Source: Candidatus Methylarchaceae archaeon HK01M (GTDB lineage: Archaea > Thermoproteota > Nitrososphaeria > Nitrososphaerales > JACAEJ01). Taken from it: a stretch of DNA of 11,581 nt. The DNA is taken from contig JAKLZD010000037.1 in the NCBI GenBank assembly GCA_024256245.1, positions 1 through 11,581 on the forward strand, in the 5' to 3' direction. The notes beneath the pieces are model-generated. The model did no database searches, was not told where the DNA came from, and worked only from the letters and a program-made list of their open reading frames with translations. The position numbers and the translations under genes were made by a program. Positions 6,526 to 11,581 of the stretch are shown piece by piece (positions within the stretch are counted from its first letter, which is position 1; each line of letters opens with the position of its first letter).

Positions 6526-6827
6526 CGTATTTAGTGTTAGGTAGTGAATGCAACCTTTATATCGATCGGCTTAAATTATTTATCGCAACTCCTTTCTAAC
6601 CTAGGTAGTCAAACTTCATATATGATCGATAAGATTGGCATATATTCTTTTAAGCCTTAACAACCCTCTCTTTTTCCTCATAAGCCTTCTTACCGATTTG
6701 ACCTATGATAGCGTTCAGCATCATTCTGTAAAAACTAACTGCCTCTTCTTTTAGCGAATTAACTAGATTTTAAATCAAATTATCATCAATAAATCTTATA
6801 AAATGGTTTTAGAAAAATCTGGACTTG
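6526..6827. other. Intergenic region with a decayed minus-strand frame
   Basis: The minus strand at 6650-6769 is open for 39 codons and protein-like (NSLKEEAVSFYRMMLNA, then GQIGKKAYEEKERVVKA) before a TAA. A TAA at 6772-6770 closes it upstream, and the only ATGs are 15 codons in. It looks like the C-terminal end of a lost gene with an amphipathic, lysine-rich tail. The promoter of the next plus-strand gene occupies the right end. The rest shows nothing. Confidence 0.35.
6795..6803 (+). promoter_or_regulatory. TATA box giving a leaderless mRNA for the secreted protein
   Basis: CTTATAAAA is centred about 29 bases before the ATG at 6828. No SD lies between, so transcription should begin at or beside the start codon. 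Confidence 0.55.
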
Positions 6828-7424
6828 ATGAGGAATACAATGAGAATAAAGGAATTTTCCTTATTGATATTTTTTGTGGGTATATTCTTTGCTTCAACTT
6901 TAGCGATTTCAACCACTTTGGCTCATTATGATGATGCAGTAATTGCATATAGCTTTAACGAAGACCAAGATTCCGAGATCAAGTTCACTGGAATTGCAAC
7001 CGAATACCATAAAGGATCTGGCTTTGGAAGTGCGTCATATTGGACTGTCGATGTGGATGAAGTAATCAGTGGGCCGCAACCATGGAGCAATCAAGTAGAT
7101 GTGATCACTAAGCAAGCCGTTGCTCCACCTTGGGGAAGTGTTGAGCAAGATATTGAAGAGGGGGACAAAGTAGAAGTTTACGCAAAATACCTCCAATGGT
7201 TGGTGAATCCAGAAAGGAATAGTGTAACTTTGAATGGATCTGAAGATTATTACATTAAAGTATCTTCTATTGATTCTGGAACTTTATTTGGATTATATGG
7301 AATTGCTATAGCTTTGACAGGTACAGCAGTTGCAGCTGTAATTATAATCATTGTACATTTTATCTTTAGAAATAGAAAATTAAAAATGCTATCTTCATCT
7401 ACCATTACTCTATTGAATTATTAG
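6828..7424 (+). CDS. Exported, C-terminally membrane-anchored protein of unknown function
   Basis: Counting from the ATG at 6828 (a TTG at 6825 is also in frame), the 198 residues start with a basic leader and a hydrophobic signal segment (about 11-32, ending ASTLAISTTLA). An outside domain of about 115 residues (33-149) follows, then a membrane helix (about 154-180: LFGLYGIAIALTG, then AVIIIIVHFIF), then a basic RNRKLK stop-transfer and a short tail. The outside domain is rich in beta strands (EIKFTGIATEYH, YWTVDVDEVI, DKVEVYAKYL, VTLNGSEDYYIKV) and has the look of a small OB- or beta-barrel domain. It has no cysteines and no catalytic signature. The topology suggests a surface protein facing outward. 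It lies alone between the antiporter and the decarboxylase-like enzyme, with separate promoters on both sides. Confidence 0.72.
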   Translation: MRNTMRIKEFSLLIFFVGIFFASTLAISTTLAHYDDAVIAYSFNEDQDSEIKFTGIATEYHKGSGFGSASYWTVDVDEVISGPQPWSNQVDVITKQAVAPPWGSVEQDIEEGDKVEVYAKYLQWLVNPERNSVTLNGSEDYYIKVSSIDSGTLFGLYGIAIALTGTAVAAVIIIIVHFIFRNRKLKMLSSSTITLLNY

Positions 7425-7431
7425 TGATATC

Positions 7432-7456
7432 TATTTTTAATATGTGTTAAGTTTTT
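7432..7456 (+). terminator. T-rich terminator region after the exported-protein gene
   Basis: Two runs of five T (7434-7438 and 7452-7456) start 10 bases after the TAG at 7424, with no hairpin between. This fits archaeal oligo-T termination and separates this gene from the next one. Confidence 0.35.
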
Positions 7457-7542
7457 AAATCTTAGCCAGTGCAATCTGCTCAAAGGTAGATCAGGTTGAT
7501 ATATTTTTTTAAGATACCTAGCTGGAAGAGGTTCGGTAGAAG

Positions 7543-9186
7543 ATGAAGCACAAACTTACTGTAGGTGAGTCCTTGCTTCAGGCAATAAAAGAGCTAGGCA
7601 TCAAGGAGGTTTTCGGCATTCCCGGTGATATGGTGATAAGATTCTTTAAAGTTATAGAGGACGATCCAGATCTAGATTTATACACTTTTTCTCATGAACC
7701 CGGAGTCGGGTTTGCCGCAATTGGCTCAGCAAGGGCAACAAAGAAGCCCGCCGTGGCTTGCATAACCTATGGAGTTGGAGGCCTTAACATGCTCAACTCC
7801 GTAGCTTGCGCCTATGCAGAGAAGACGCCCCTAATTGTAATTTCCGGGGGCCCAGCAGAAGGGGAGAAGGTAAAGGATATCTTCCTCCATCACATGGTGA
7901 AGGATTTCGATTCTCAGCTGAAAGTCTACAAAGAAGTAACTCAGATGGCCGTGATTCTGGACAGCCCGAAGACCGCGTACAAAAAAATACATAGCGCCAT
8001 CGAGGCCTGTCAGGAGTTTATGCTTCCTATATACATAGAAATCCCACTGGACATGGTCGATAAAGAGATATTCATACCGGAAGAAAAAGAGGAGTCCTTC
8101 TACATGGTGGATGAAGATGCAGTGAAAGAAGCAGCCGATGAAATTCTACTCAAGATAGCTATGGCAAAAAAGCCTGTTATACTCGCAGGTGTTGAGACCG
8201 ATCGCTTTGATCTCAAGGATTCGATATCTTTACTTGCTAAAAAATTGAACATGCCCTTGGTTACGACCTTTTTAGCTCGGGATATTATTCCTGCTGGAGA
8301 TTCGAATTACTTTGGAACTTACCTTGGACTCGCTGGAAACCCGACAGCAAGAAAGCTGGTCGAAGAATCTGACTGTCTTCTAATGCTAGGGGTGATAGTA
8401 GCTGATACGAACCTTGGGATAAAACTCAAGAGACTAGAACGGGAGAAGCTGGTCCTCTGTGTTTCACGGAGGGTCGATATAAGATACCATGTCTACGAAG
8501 ATGTACCCCTAAGGCTCTTGGTGGAAGAGCTTTTAAGGAGAAAGGTATTGAAGAAGAGTTTTCCCTTTCCTCAAAAGCCCAAGATTGTTATCAATAGGAC
8601 TTGTAAGTACACGGACACCCTTGTTACCACAAAAGAGATCATAGACGCAATTAATTGGTTCTTCAGCGAATATGTAGAGATGCCTATAATATCCGATACG
8701 GGCGACTGTCTTTTCACCACAACTAAGATAAAGACACCCATGGTAATGGCTTCAGCCTACTACGCCACTATGGGCTTTGGGACTCCAGCAGCCATAGGTT
8801 ATGCAGTTACTACAGGGAGGCGTCCTCTAGTTCTGCTAGGTGACGGCGGTTTTCAGATGACTGGTCAGGAGATGTGCCACTGTCCACGCTTTGGCATAAA
8901 TCCAATCTTCATAGTTTTCAACAATAGGCGCTGGGGGATGCAGCAACTTTTCTATCCTACTGCAGGCTTCAACGAACTCGTCAACTGGCCCTACTCGAAG
9001 ATGGCAGAACTCTGGGGAGGAAAAGGATATTTTTGTGATACTTGTGAGAAGCTTTACAGATCTCTGGAGGACGCGAAAGATAACAGAGAGTTTTCCCTGA
9101 TCGAGGTTCTGATAGAGAGAGAAGAGCTTTCAGAAGAACTTCTGGCATGGCTGAAAGAGTTAAGGATGGAGTCGATACTTTCATAG
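7543..9186 (+). CDS. Thiamine-diphosphate 2-oxoacid decarboxylase-like enzyme
   Basis: The 547 residues have the three-domain layout of the acetolactate synthase/pyruvate decarboxylase superfamily. The N-terminal Pyr domain (about 1-175) carries the cofactor-activating E52 in SHEPGVGFAA. The middle domain (about 190-340) follows. The C-terminal PP domain has GDGGFQMTGQE at 433-443 and, about 28 residues from the GDG, the NN pair at 460-461, which together bind Mg2+ and thiamine diphosphate. Two features favour a non-oxidative decarboxylase over acetolactate synthase: the His pair H116-H117 in IFLHHMVKDFD, matching the catalytic HH of pyruvate and indolepyruvate decarboxylases, and SDTGDCLF at 384-391. 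The substrate (pyruvate, indolepyruvate, phenylpyruvate or branched-chain oxoacid) cannot be read. A purine-rich GGAAGAGGT precedes the ATG by about 10 bases. It is a lone gene. Its base composition is somewhat more GC-rich than the antiporter's, which may mean a different history. Confidence 0.87.
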   Translation: MKHKLTVGESLLQAIKELGIKEVFGIPGDMVIRFFKVIEDDPDLDLYTFSHEPGVGFAAIGSARATKKPAVACITYGVGGLNMLNSVACAYAEKTPLIVISGGPAEGEKVKDIFLHHMVKDFDSQLKVYKEVTQMAVILDSPKTAYKKIHSAIEACQEFMLPIYIEIPLDMVDKEIFIPEEKEESFYMVDEDAVKEAADEILLKIAMAKKPVILAGVETDRFDLKDSISLLAKKLNMPLVTTFLARDIIPAGDSNYFGTYLGLAGNPTARKLVEESDCLLMLGVIVADTNLGIKLKRLEREKLVLCVSRRVDIRYHVYEDVPLRLLVEELLRRKVLKKSFPFPQKPKIVINRTCKYTDTLVTTKEIIDAINWFFSEYVEMPIISDTGDCLFTTTKIKTPMVMASAYYATMGFGTPAAIGYAVTTGRRPLVLLGDGGFQMTGQEMCHCPRFGINPIFIVFNNRRWGMQQLFYPTAGFNELVNWPYSKMAELWGGKGYFCDTCEKLYRSLEDAKDNREFSLIEVLIEREELSEELLAWLKELRMESILS

Positions 9187-9192
9187 CCATCC

Positions 9193-9273
9193 TTAAAATT
9201 TTTCAACTAATGATAAAATAGCGACGAAAGGATTTGAGTTCTTTATTTCTTCAATGATTTTTGTCATTATCAT
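9193..9273 (-). CDS. Possible 26-residue mini-protein or gene remnant
   Basis: The minus strand reads ATG ATA ATG, then a short peptide (TKIIEEIKNSNPFVAILSLVEKF) to a TAA at 9195-9193, seven bases beyond the end of the decarboxylase-like gene on the other strand. The amphipathic helix and charged pattern look coding. However, no SD or convincing TATA precedes it and stops close the frame just upstream. It may be the remains of a longer gene. Confidence 0.2.
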   Translation of the reverse strand: MIMTKIIEEIKNSNPFVAILSLVEKF

Positions 9274-9354
9274 AAACTATTATTTAGCGTCCAGAAATGG
9301 CCCATAAACACGGACTGGCATATACAGCATGAATGGACATAGACATGGACAGCA

Positions 9355-9462
9355 TCAGAAGACGCCTATCGGCTTGGCGCTCCTGCTCCTTTCGTGGATG
9401 GTCTCCTGCCTCAATCCTTGAGCGTCGAGCTCGTCCAGGGTCGTAATTATGGCTAACCTCAC
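9355..9462 (-). CDS. 35-residue ORF overlapping its upstream neighbour by GTGA
   Basis: The GTG at 9462-9460 overlaps the TGA of the 70-residue ORF (GTGA), the arrangement of translationally coupled genes. The frame reads VRLAIITTLDELDAQ, then GLRQETIHERSRSAKPIGVF to a TGA. Codons end mostly in C or G (ACC CTG GAC GAG CTC GAC), unlike the AT-rich surroundings, which speaks for real selection or recent arrival from a GC-richer genome. It resembles no family I know. The alternative is that both ORFs are one 105-residue gene split by a -1 frameshift, since the B frame lies at -1 to the A frame at the junction. Confidence 0.4.
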   Translation of the reverse strand: MRLAIITTLDELDAQGLRQETIHERSRSAKPIGVF

Positions 9463-9671
9463 GCCTGAAGCTTTACCATCTGGCTGATCAGCTCCAATTC
9501 CTTGTCCTTGAACCAGCCCGATAACACCGCCGTCTTTAAGAAGTCCCTCTTTCTCTGATCTTCCATGCTGGCCTGTCTCGGTATCGTAGTGAGGTACTCC
9601 TCGACCGGCCTGAATATCTCTCTCATGTTTTCTTTTAGGTTTATTGAAAGTCTGCCGTGCCGTGTGGACAT
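9459..9671 (-). CDS. 70-residue protein of unknown function, first of a GTGA-coupled pair
   Basis: The frame runs from an ATG at 9671 to TGA. After a basic, polar lead (MSTRHGRLSINLKEN), an ATG at residue 16 starts the part that looks most protein-like: MREIFRPVEEYLTTIPRQ, a charged helix with RKRDFLKTAVLSGWFKD, and a last helix KELELISQMVKLQA. It is fully helical by pattern, soluble, with no catalytic motif. Size and arrangement recall antitoxin or small regulator genes, but nothing sequence-specific supports that. No SD is seen and the upstream TATA is weak. Base composition is clearly higher in GC than the flanking 200 bases on each side. It is opposite in strand to both neighbours, so it is an independent unit. 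Confidence 0.5.
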   Translation of the reverse strand: MSTRHGRLSINLKENMREIFRPVEEYLTTIPRQASMEDQRKRDFLKTAVLSGWFKDKELELISQMVKLQA

Positions 9672-9920
9672 AATTGATCTACAATTTCAAACATACTCTA
9701 CATGTTATACTACCATAAACCCTAACAAATGTTCGGTAGTACATACAACATCGATTTAGGTGAAGGCCCATTCGAAGATTATATACATGTTTATCGTTGT
9801 AACATAACGTTATCCTTAATCAGTCACGTATGAATATGTTACATATTAAAAATAAAATCTTACCTAAACTTGATGTGTAATAAGTGAATTCTTAAATGAT
9901 TATATTTCGTTTGTTATAAA
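9672..9920. other. AT-rich divergent intergenic region
   Basis: This stretch lies between the starts of the minus-strand mini-gene pair and the plus-strand gene at 9939, so it should hold two divergent promoters. A TATA-like CTTAAATGA near 9890-9898 could serve the plus gene; its predicted start falls just before the SD. I see no repeat array, RNA gene or open frame of note here. Confidence 0.35.
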
Positions 9921-9930
9921 AAGGAGGTGA
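9921..9930 (+). promoter_or_regulatory. Full-length Shine-Dalgarno site deciding a TTG start
   Basis: AAGGAGGTGA matches the complement of the conserved 16S rRNA 3' end over ten bases. It ends 8 bases before TTG at 9939, the normal spacing. The in-frame GTG at 9927 lies inside the site and cannot be the start. Confidence 0.75.
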
Positions 9931-9938
9931 TATTAAAG

Positions 9939-10166
9939 TTGTCATGGCAAATTGTTAAAGGATATAAGGCATATTGGCGTCCTGAAATGAACTATGGGGT
10001 TCTGACTATTTACTATGGAACCACGTTTAATCAGCAGAAAATCGAATCCCCACAAGAGTTGTTGATACTCGTCGATCTCTTAAGAAACGAAAAGCCCGTT
10101 TGGTTCCACACTGTAACCAAAGCTATCGTCACGGGAGTAGAGCCTGTCGGTGAAGAGGAAACATAG
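9939..10166 (+). CDS. Small conserved-looking archaeal protein, function unknown
   Basis: Starting at TTG, the protein has 75 residues. The first half is a pair of beta strands (SWQIVKGYKAYW, NYGVLTIYYGTTFN). A helix follows: ESPQELLILVDLLRNEKPVWF (about 36-56). The last third ends with KAIVTGVEPVGEEET. From memory, the combination of a helix ending LLRNEKP and a terminal EPVGEEE recurs in small uncharacterised archaeal proteins, so this is probably a genuine conserved family, though I cannot name it. There are no cysteines, signal or membrane segment. The exceptionally strong SD implies high translation despite the weak TTG codon. It is transcribed alone and is followed at once by a hydrolase fragment whose open frame begins upstream of this gene's stop. 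Confidence 0.72.
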   Translation: MSWQIVKGYKAYWRPEMNYGVLTIYYGTTFNQQKIESPQELLILVDLLRNEKPVWFHTVTKAIVTGVEPVGEEET

Positions 10167-10399
10167 AGAACGGTATCTTTAGTGATATCGGAACAGAGCA
10201 CAAAGTTAAGGTTTGGGTTAGCGTTGATGCCCCACATCAAGGAGCTCACATACCCCTTGCACTTCAGCATTTTATCAACGATGTAGGACGGATACCCTTT
10301 GCCTTTGGCGATACACATAAAGTACTTGATATGCTAGACTCATCTTCTGCTAAAGAGATGTTGATTGAATACTACTCTGTAAATGGGCAATCAGGGTAA
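10154..10399 (+). pseudogene. Fragment of a PGAP1/lipase-like alpha/beta hydrolase
   Basis: An 81-codon frame without any start codon is open between a TGA at 10151-10153 and a TAA at 10397-10399. It reads clearly as protein: KVKVWVSVDAPHQGAHIPLA, then a helix with LQHFINDVG, then LDMLDSSSAKEMLIEYY. The DxPHxGAxxPLxLQ segment is the strand and loop that follow the nucleophile elbow in PGAP1-like and lipase-like hydrolases, where it reads D-x-PH-x-G-A. The elbow (GxSxGG) should lie about 30-40 residues earlier. That place is occupied by the end of the small gene at 9939-10166 in another frame, so the N-terminal half is lost. No catalytic histidine region follows the stop. It is a truncated remnant. 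Confidence 0.6.
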
Positions 10400-10552
10400 G
10401 GGCTACGTTCCTCCGGTACTATTTTCAAGCGTGGACCCTAGCGTCCTCCAGAAGTTAAGCCTAAGATCACGGGTAACAGCAGTTTCATAAATCAAATAAT
10501 ATCATATCATCTATAAATAGTTGATAATAGTCATCAGCTAATAGCAATTTTT
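10400..10552. other. Gap with a short 5S-rRNA-like segment
   Basis: Between the hydrolase fragment and the GH130 gene there is no intact gene. A plus-strand frame continuing as KGYVPPVLFSSVDPSVLQ to a TAA near 10486 could be the shifted continuation of the fragment. Bases 10433-10461 resemble a conserved 5S rRNA segment: GGACCC, 12 bases, then GAAGTTAAGCC. No flanking helices close, so it is not an intact 5S gene. The right end is AT-rich. Confidence 0.3.
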
Positions 10553-11545
10553 CTAGCGCGTACTTAGTAGTAAAGCTCTAAGCAATTTTCCAACTTCCAG
10601 AGTTGCAACCCCAGTTACGCGGTCCGCAGCTCCATAGTACATGTATATTTTATCCCCTATCGCAACTACGCCGCAGGGGAAGACCACGTTGTTTACGAGG
10701 CCTATTTTTTCATATGTTTCTTCAGGTTCAAAGATTGGCTCATCGGTTCTCGCGATAACTTCCAGTGGATTTTTATGGTCTAGCAGTATTGCCCCAACTC
10801 TGTAAGTCGCTTCTTCGTCCACGCCATGGTAAAGCAGAATCCATCCTTCCCTTGTTTTGATGGGAGGTGCGGCTATTCCGACCTTTACGCTGTCCCAGTA
10901 TCCTTTTCTTAGTCTGATCCATCGATACTCGCCAATCCATGTTTCGCCATCAAACTCCAAGCTTGGGGTTAAGGCGGAATCTATGTCATCTCCAATTCGG
11001 TGGATGATGAGATATTTTTCTTTGCCTGTTCCCGGATCTTTAACCTTTTCTGGAAAAACGCAAGCATCCTTATCATCTAGTCCAAGCGGAGAGATTAGTA
11101 CTGATTTCGCCCAATCCCACTTCATGTTTAAGAAGTCATCAACCTTTATCCATGTCAGTGCGACCCTCGGCGGGTTTTTTGCATCAAAAGCAGTATAGCA
11201 CATGTAAATCCTGTCTCCAATTACAGTCAATCTTGGATCTTCACAGCCCGAATTTCCAGGTTGCTGTTTTCGCTCAAACTCTTCACGAGGTAGGTAAATT
11301 GGCTCTGGGTGGCGATAATCTATATGAATTCCATCCCTGCTGTATGTATAACCTAACACAGATGTGTCGTCTTGGGACATGGCTCTGTAAACAATGTGGA
11401 CTCTGCCGTCAAGGTAAATTGCTCCAGGATTAAAAGTTGCTTTCGATTCCCAAGTAAGCCCAGGCATTATTATCGGATTTTCCTTAGCCCTCATAAACTT
11501 GGGCGTTTCAATTTCCTGTAATAGTTTTCCCAGCAATACTTCCAA
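10553..11545 (-). CDS. GH130-family beta-mannoside phosphorylase-like protein
   Basis: The protein has the five-bladed beta-propeller pattern of glycoside hydrolase family 130. Recognisable elements in order: ENPIIMPGLTWESKATFNPG (22-41), HIVYRAMSQDD (50-60), CEDPRL (101-106) with the proposed catalytic D103, KDACVFPEK (159-167), IHRIGDD (181-187), ILLYHGVD (236-243) and YYGAADRV (303-310). GH130 enzymes cleave beta-mannosides by phosphorolysis, releasing mannose 1-phosphate, or in some branches hydrolyse them. The branch cannot be decided here. No signal peptide is seen, so it is cytosolic. The length of 330 residues from a TTG at 11545 fits the family, but no SD precedes it. The frame stays open to the window edge (12 more codons), so the real start may lie outside. 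It stops with TAG and converges on the hydrolase fragment. Confidence 0.85.
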   Translation of the reverse strand: MEVLLGKLLQEIETPKFMRAKENPIIMPGLTWESKATFNPGAIYLDGRVHIVYRAMSQDDTSVLGYTYSRDGIHIDYRHPEPIYLPREEFERKQQPGNSGCEDPRLTVIGDRIYMCYTAFDAKNPPRVALTWIKVDDFLNMKWDWAKSVLISPLGLDDKDACVFPEKVKDPGTGKEKYLIIHRIGDDIDSALTPSLEFDGETWIGEYRWIRLRKGYWDSVKVGIAAPPIKTREGWILLYHGVDEEATYRVGAILLDHKNPLEVIARTDEPIFEPEETYEKIGLVNNVVFPCGVVAIGDKIYMYYGAADRVTGVATLEVGKLLRALLLSTR

Positions 11546-11581
11546 ATCAACGAAAGCTACGCAGCATACAATATCGGCGGC

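Noticed and set aside
9331..9420. 29-residue plus-strand frame with a lipoprotein-like hydrophobic segment (GLALLLLSWMVSC)
   Set aside because: It is antisense to the GTGA-coupled ORF, whose GC-ending codons give a better coding signal; no SD precedes it.
10031..10318. 95-codon minus-strand frame
   Set aside because: It lies antisense to the end of the 75-residue gene and to the hydrolase fragment, both of which carry recognisable motifs; it has none of its own.
10857..11433. Two plus-strand frames of 113 and 93 codons
   Set aside because: They are antisense to the GH130 gene, whose motifs are clear; composition is that of a shadow frame.
1..11581. Alternative genetic code with TGA = Trp in the host
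   Set aside because: All intact genes read through without TGA and use TGG for tryptophan, including many conserved positions in the antiporter and GH130 protein, so recoding is not needed to explain them.
1..11581. CRISPR array, tRNA gene or insertion sequence
   Set aside because: No regularly spaced repeats, no tRNA T-loop with a matching acceptor stem, and no transposase motif with terminal inverted repeats was found on either strand by reading.

Overview
The window looks like chromosomal DNA from an AT-rich archaeon. Several genes have archaeal-type TATA boxes 25-45 bases before their starts, some apparently leaderless. There is a diphthamide-type ATP pyrophosphatase (an archaeal/eukaryotic translation-factor modification enzyme), and Shine-Dalgarno sites match a GGAGGTGA anti-SD. 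The gene mix (small zinc-ribbon and coiled-coil proteins, a GH130 phosphorylase, a CPA1 antiporter, a thiamine-diphosphate decarboxylase-like enzyme) would suit an uncultured Thermoproteota/Bathyarchaeia-type organism, but that placement is inference.

Layout. 1-321 (+): C-terminal part of an unassigned protein cut by the left edge. 376-837 (-): wreck of a metal-dependent amidohydrolase. 878-1534 (-): Dph6-like ATP pyrophosphatase with its own TATA box and SD. 1578-1784 (-): 68-codon frame interrupted by one TGA. 1940-2658 (-): two-gene unit encoding a coiled-coil protein and a zinc-ribbon plus coiled-coil protein. 3059-3295 (-): small basic protein from a leaderless promoter. 3296-4053: AT-rich gap holding a frame broken by four TGA codons. 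4054-4854 (+): alpha/beta hydrolase. 4996-6525 (+): CPA1 Na+/H+ antiporter. 6828-7424 (+): secreted, membrane-anchored protein. 7543-9186 (+): thiamine-diphosphate 2-oxoacid decarboxylase-like enzyme. 9355-9671 (-): two tiny GC-richer genes overlapping by GTGA. 9939-10166 (+): small conserved-looking protein with a full-length SD and a TTG start. 10154-10399 (+): fragment of a PGAP1/lipase-like hydrolase, followed by a short stretch resembling the conserved loop of 5S rRNA. 10553-11545 (-): GH130 mannoside phosphorylase-like protein, possibly longer than the window.

No large operon or classic defence system is visible. Most genes stand alone with their own promoters. About a third of the window is non-coding or decayed, and several gaps contain ends of once-coding frames. 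All eleven better-supported genes stop with TAA (6) or TAG (5), never TGA, and write tryptophan as TGG. TGA appears only inside decayed or doubtful frames and at the ends of the two tiny GC-richer ORFs. The least explained items are the zinc-ribbon/coiled-coil pair with a TATA box inside a palindrome, the GTGA-coupled mini-genes, and the TGA-interrupted frames.
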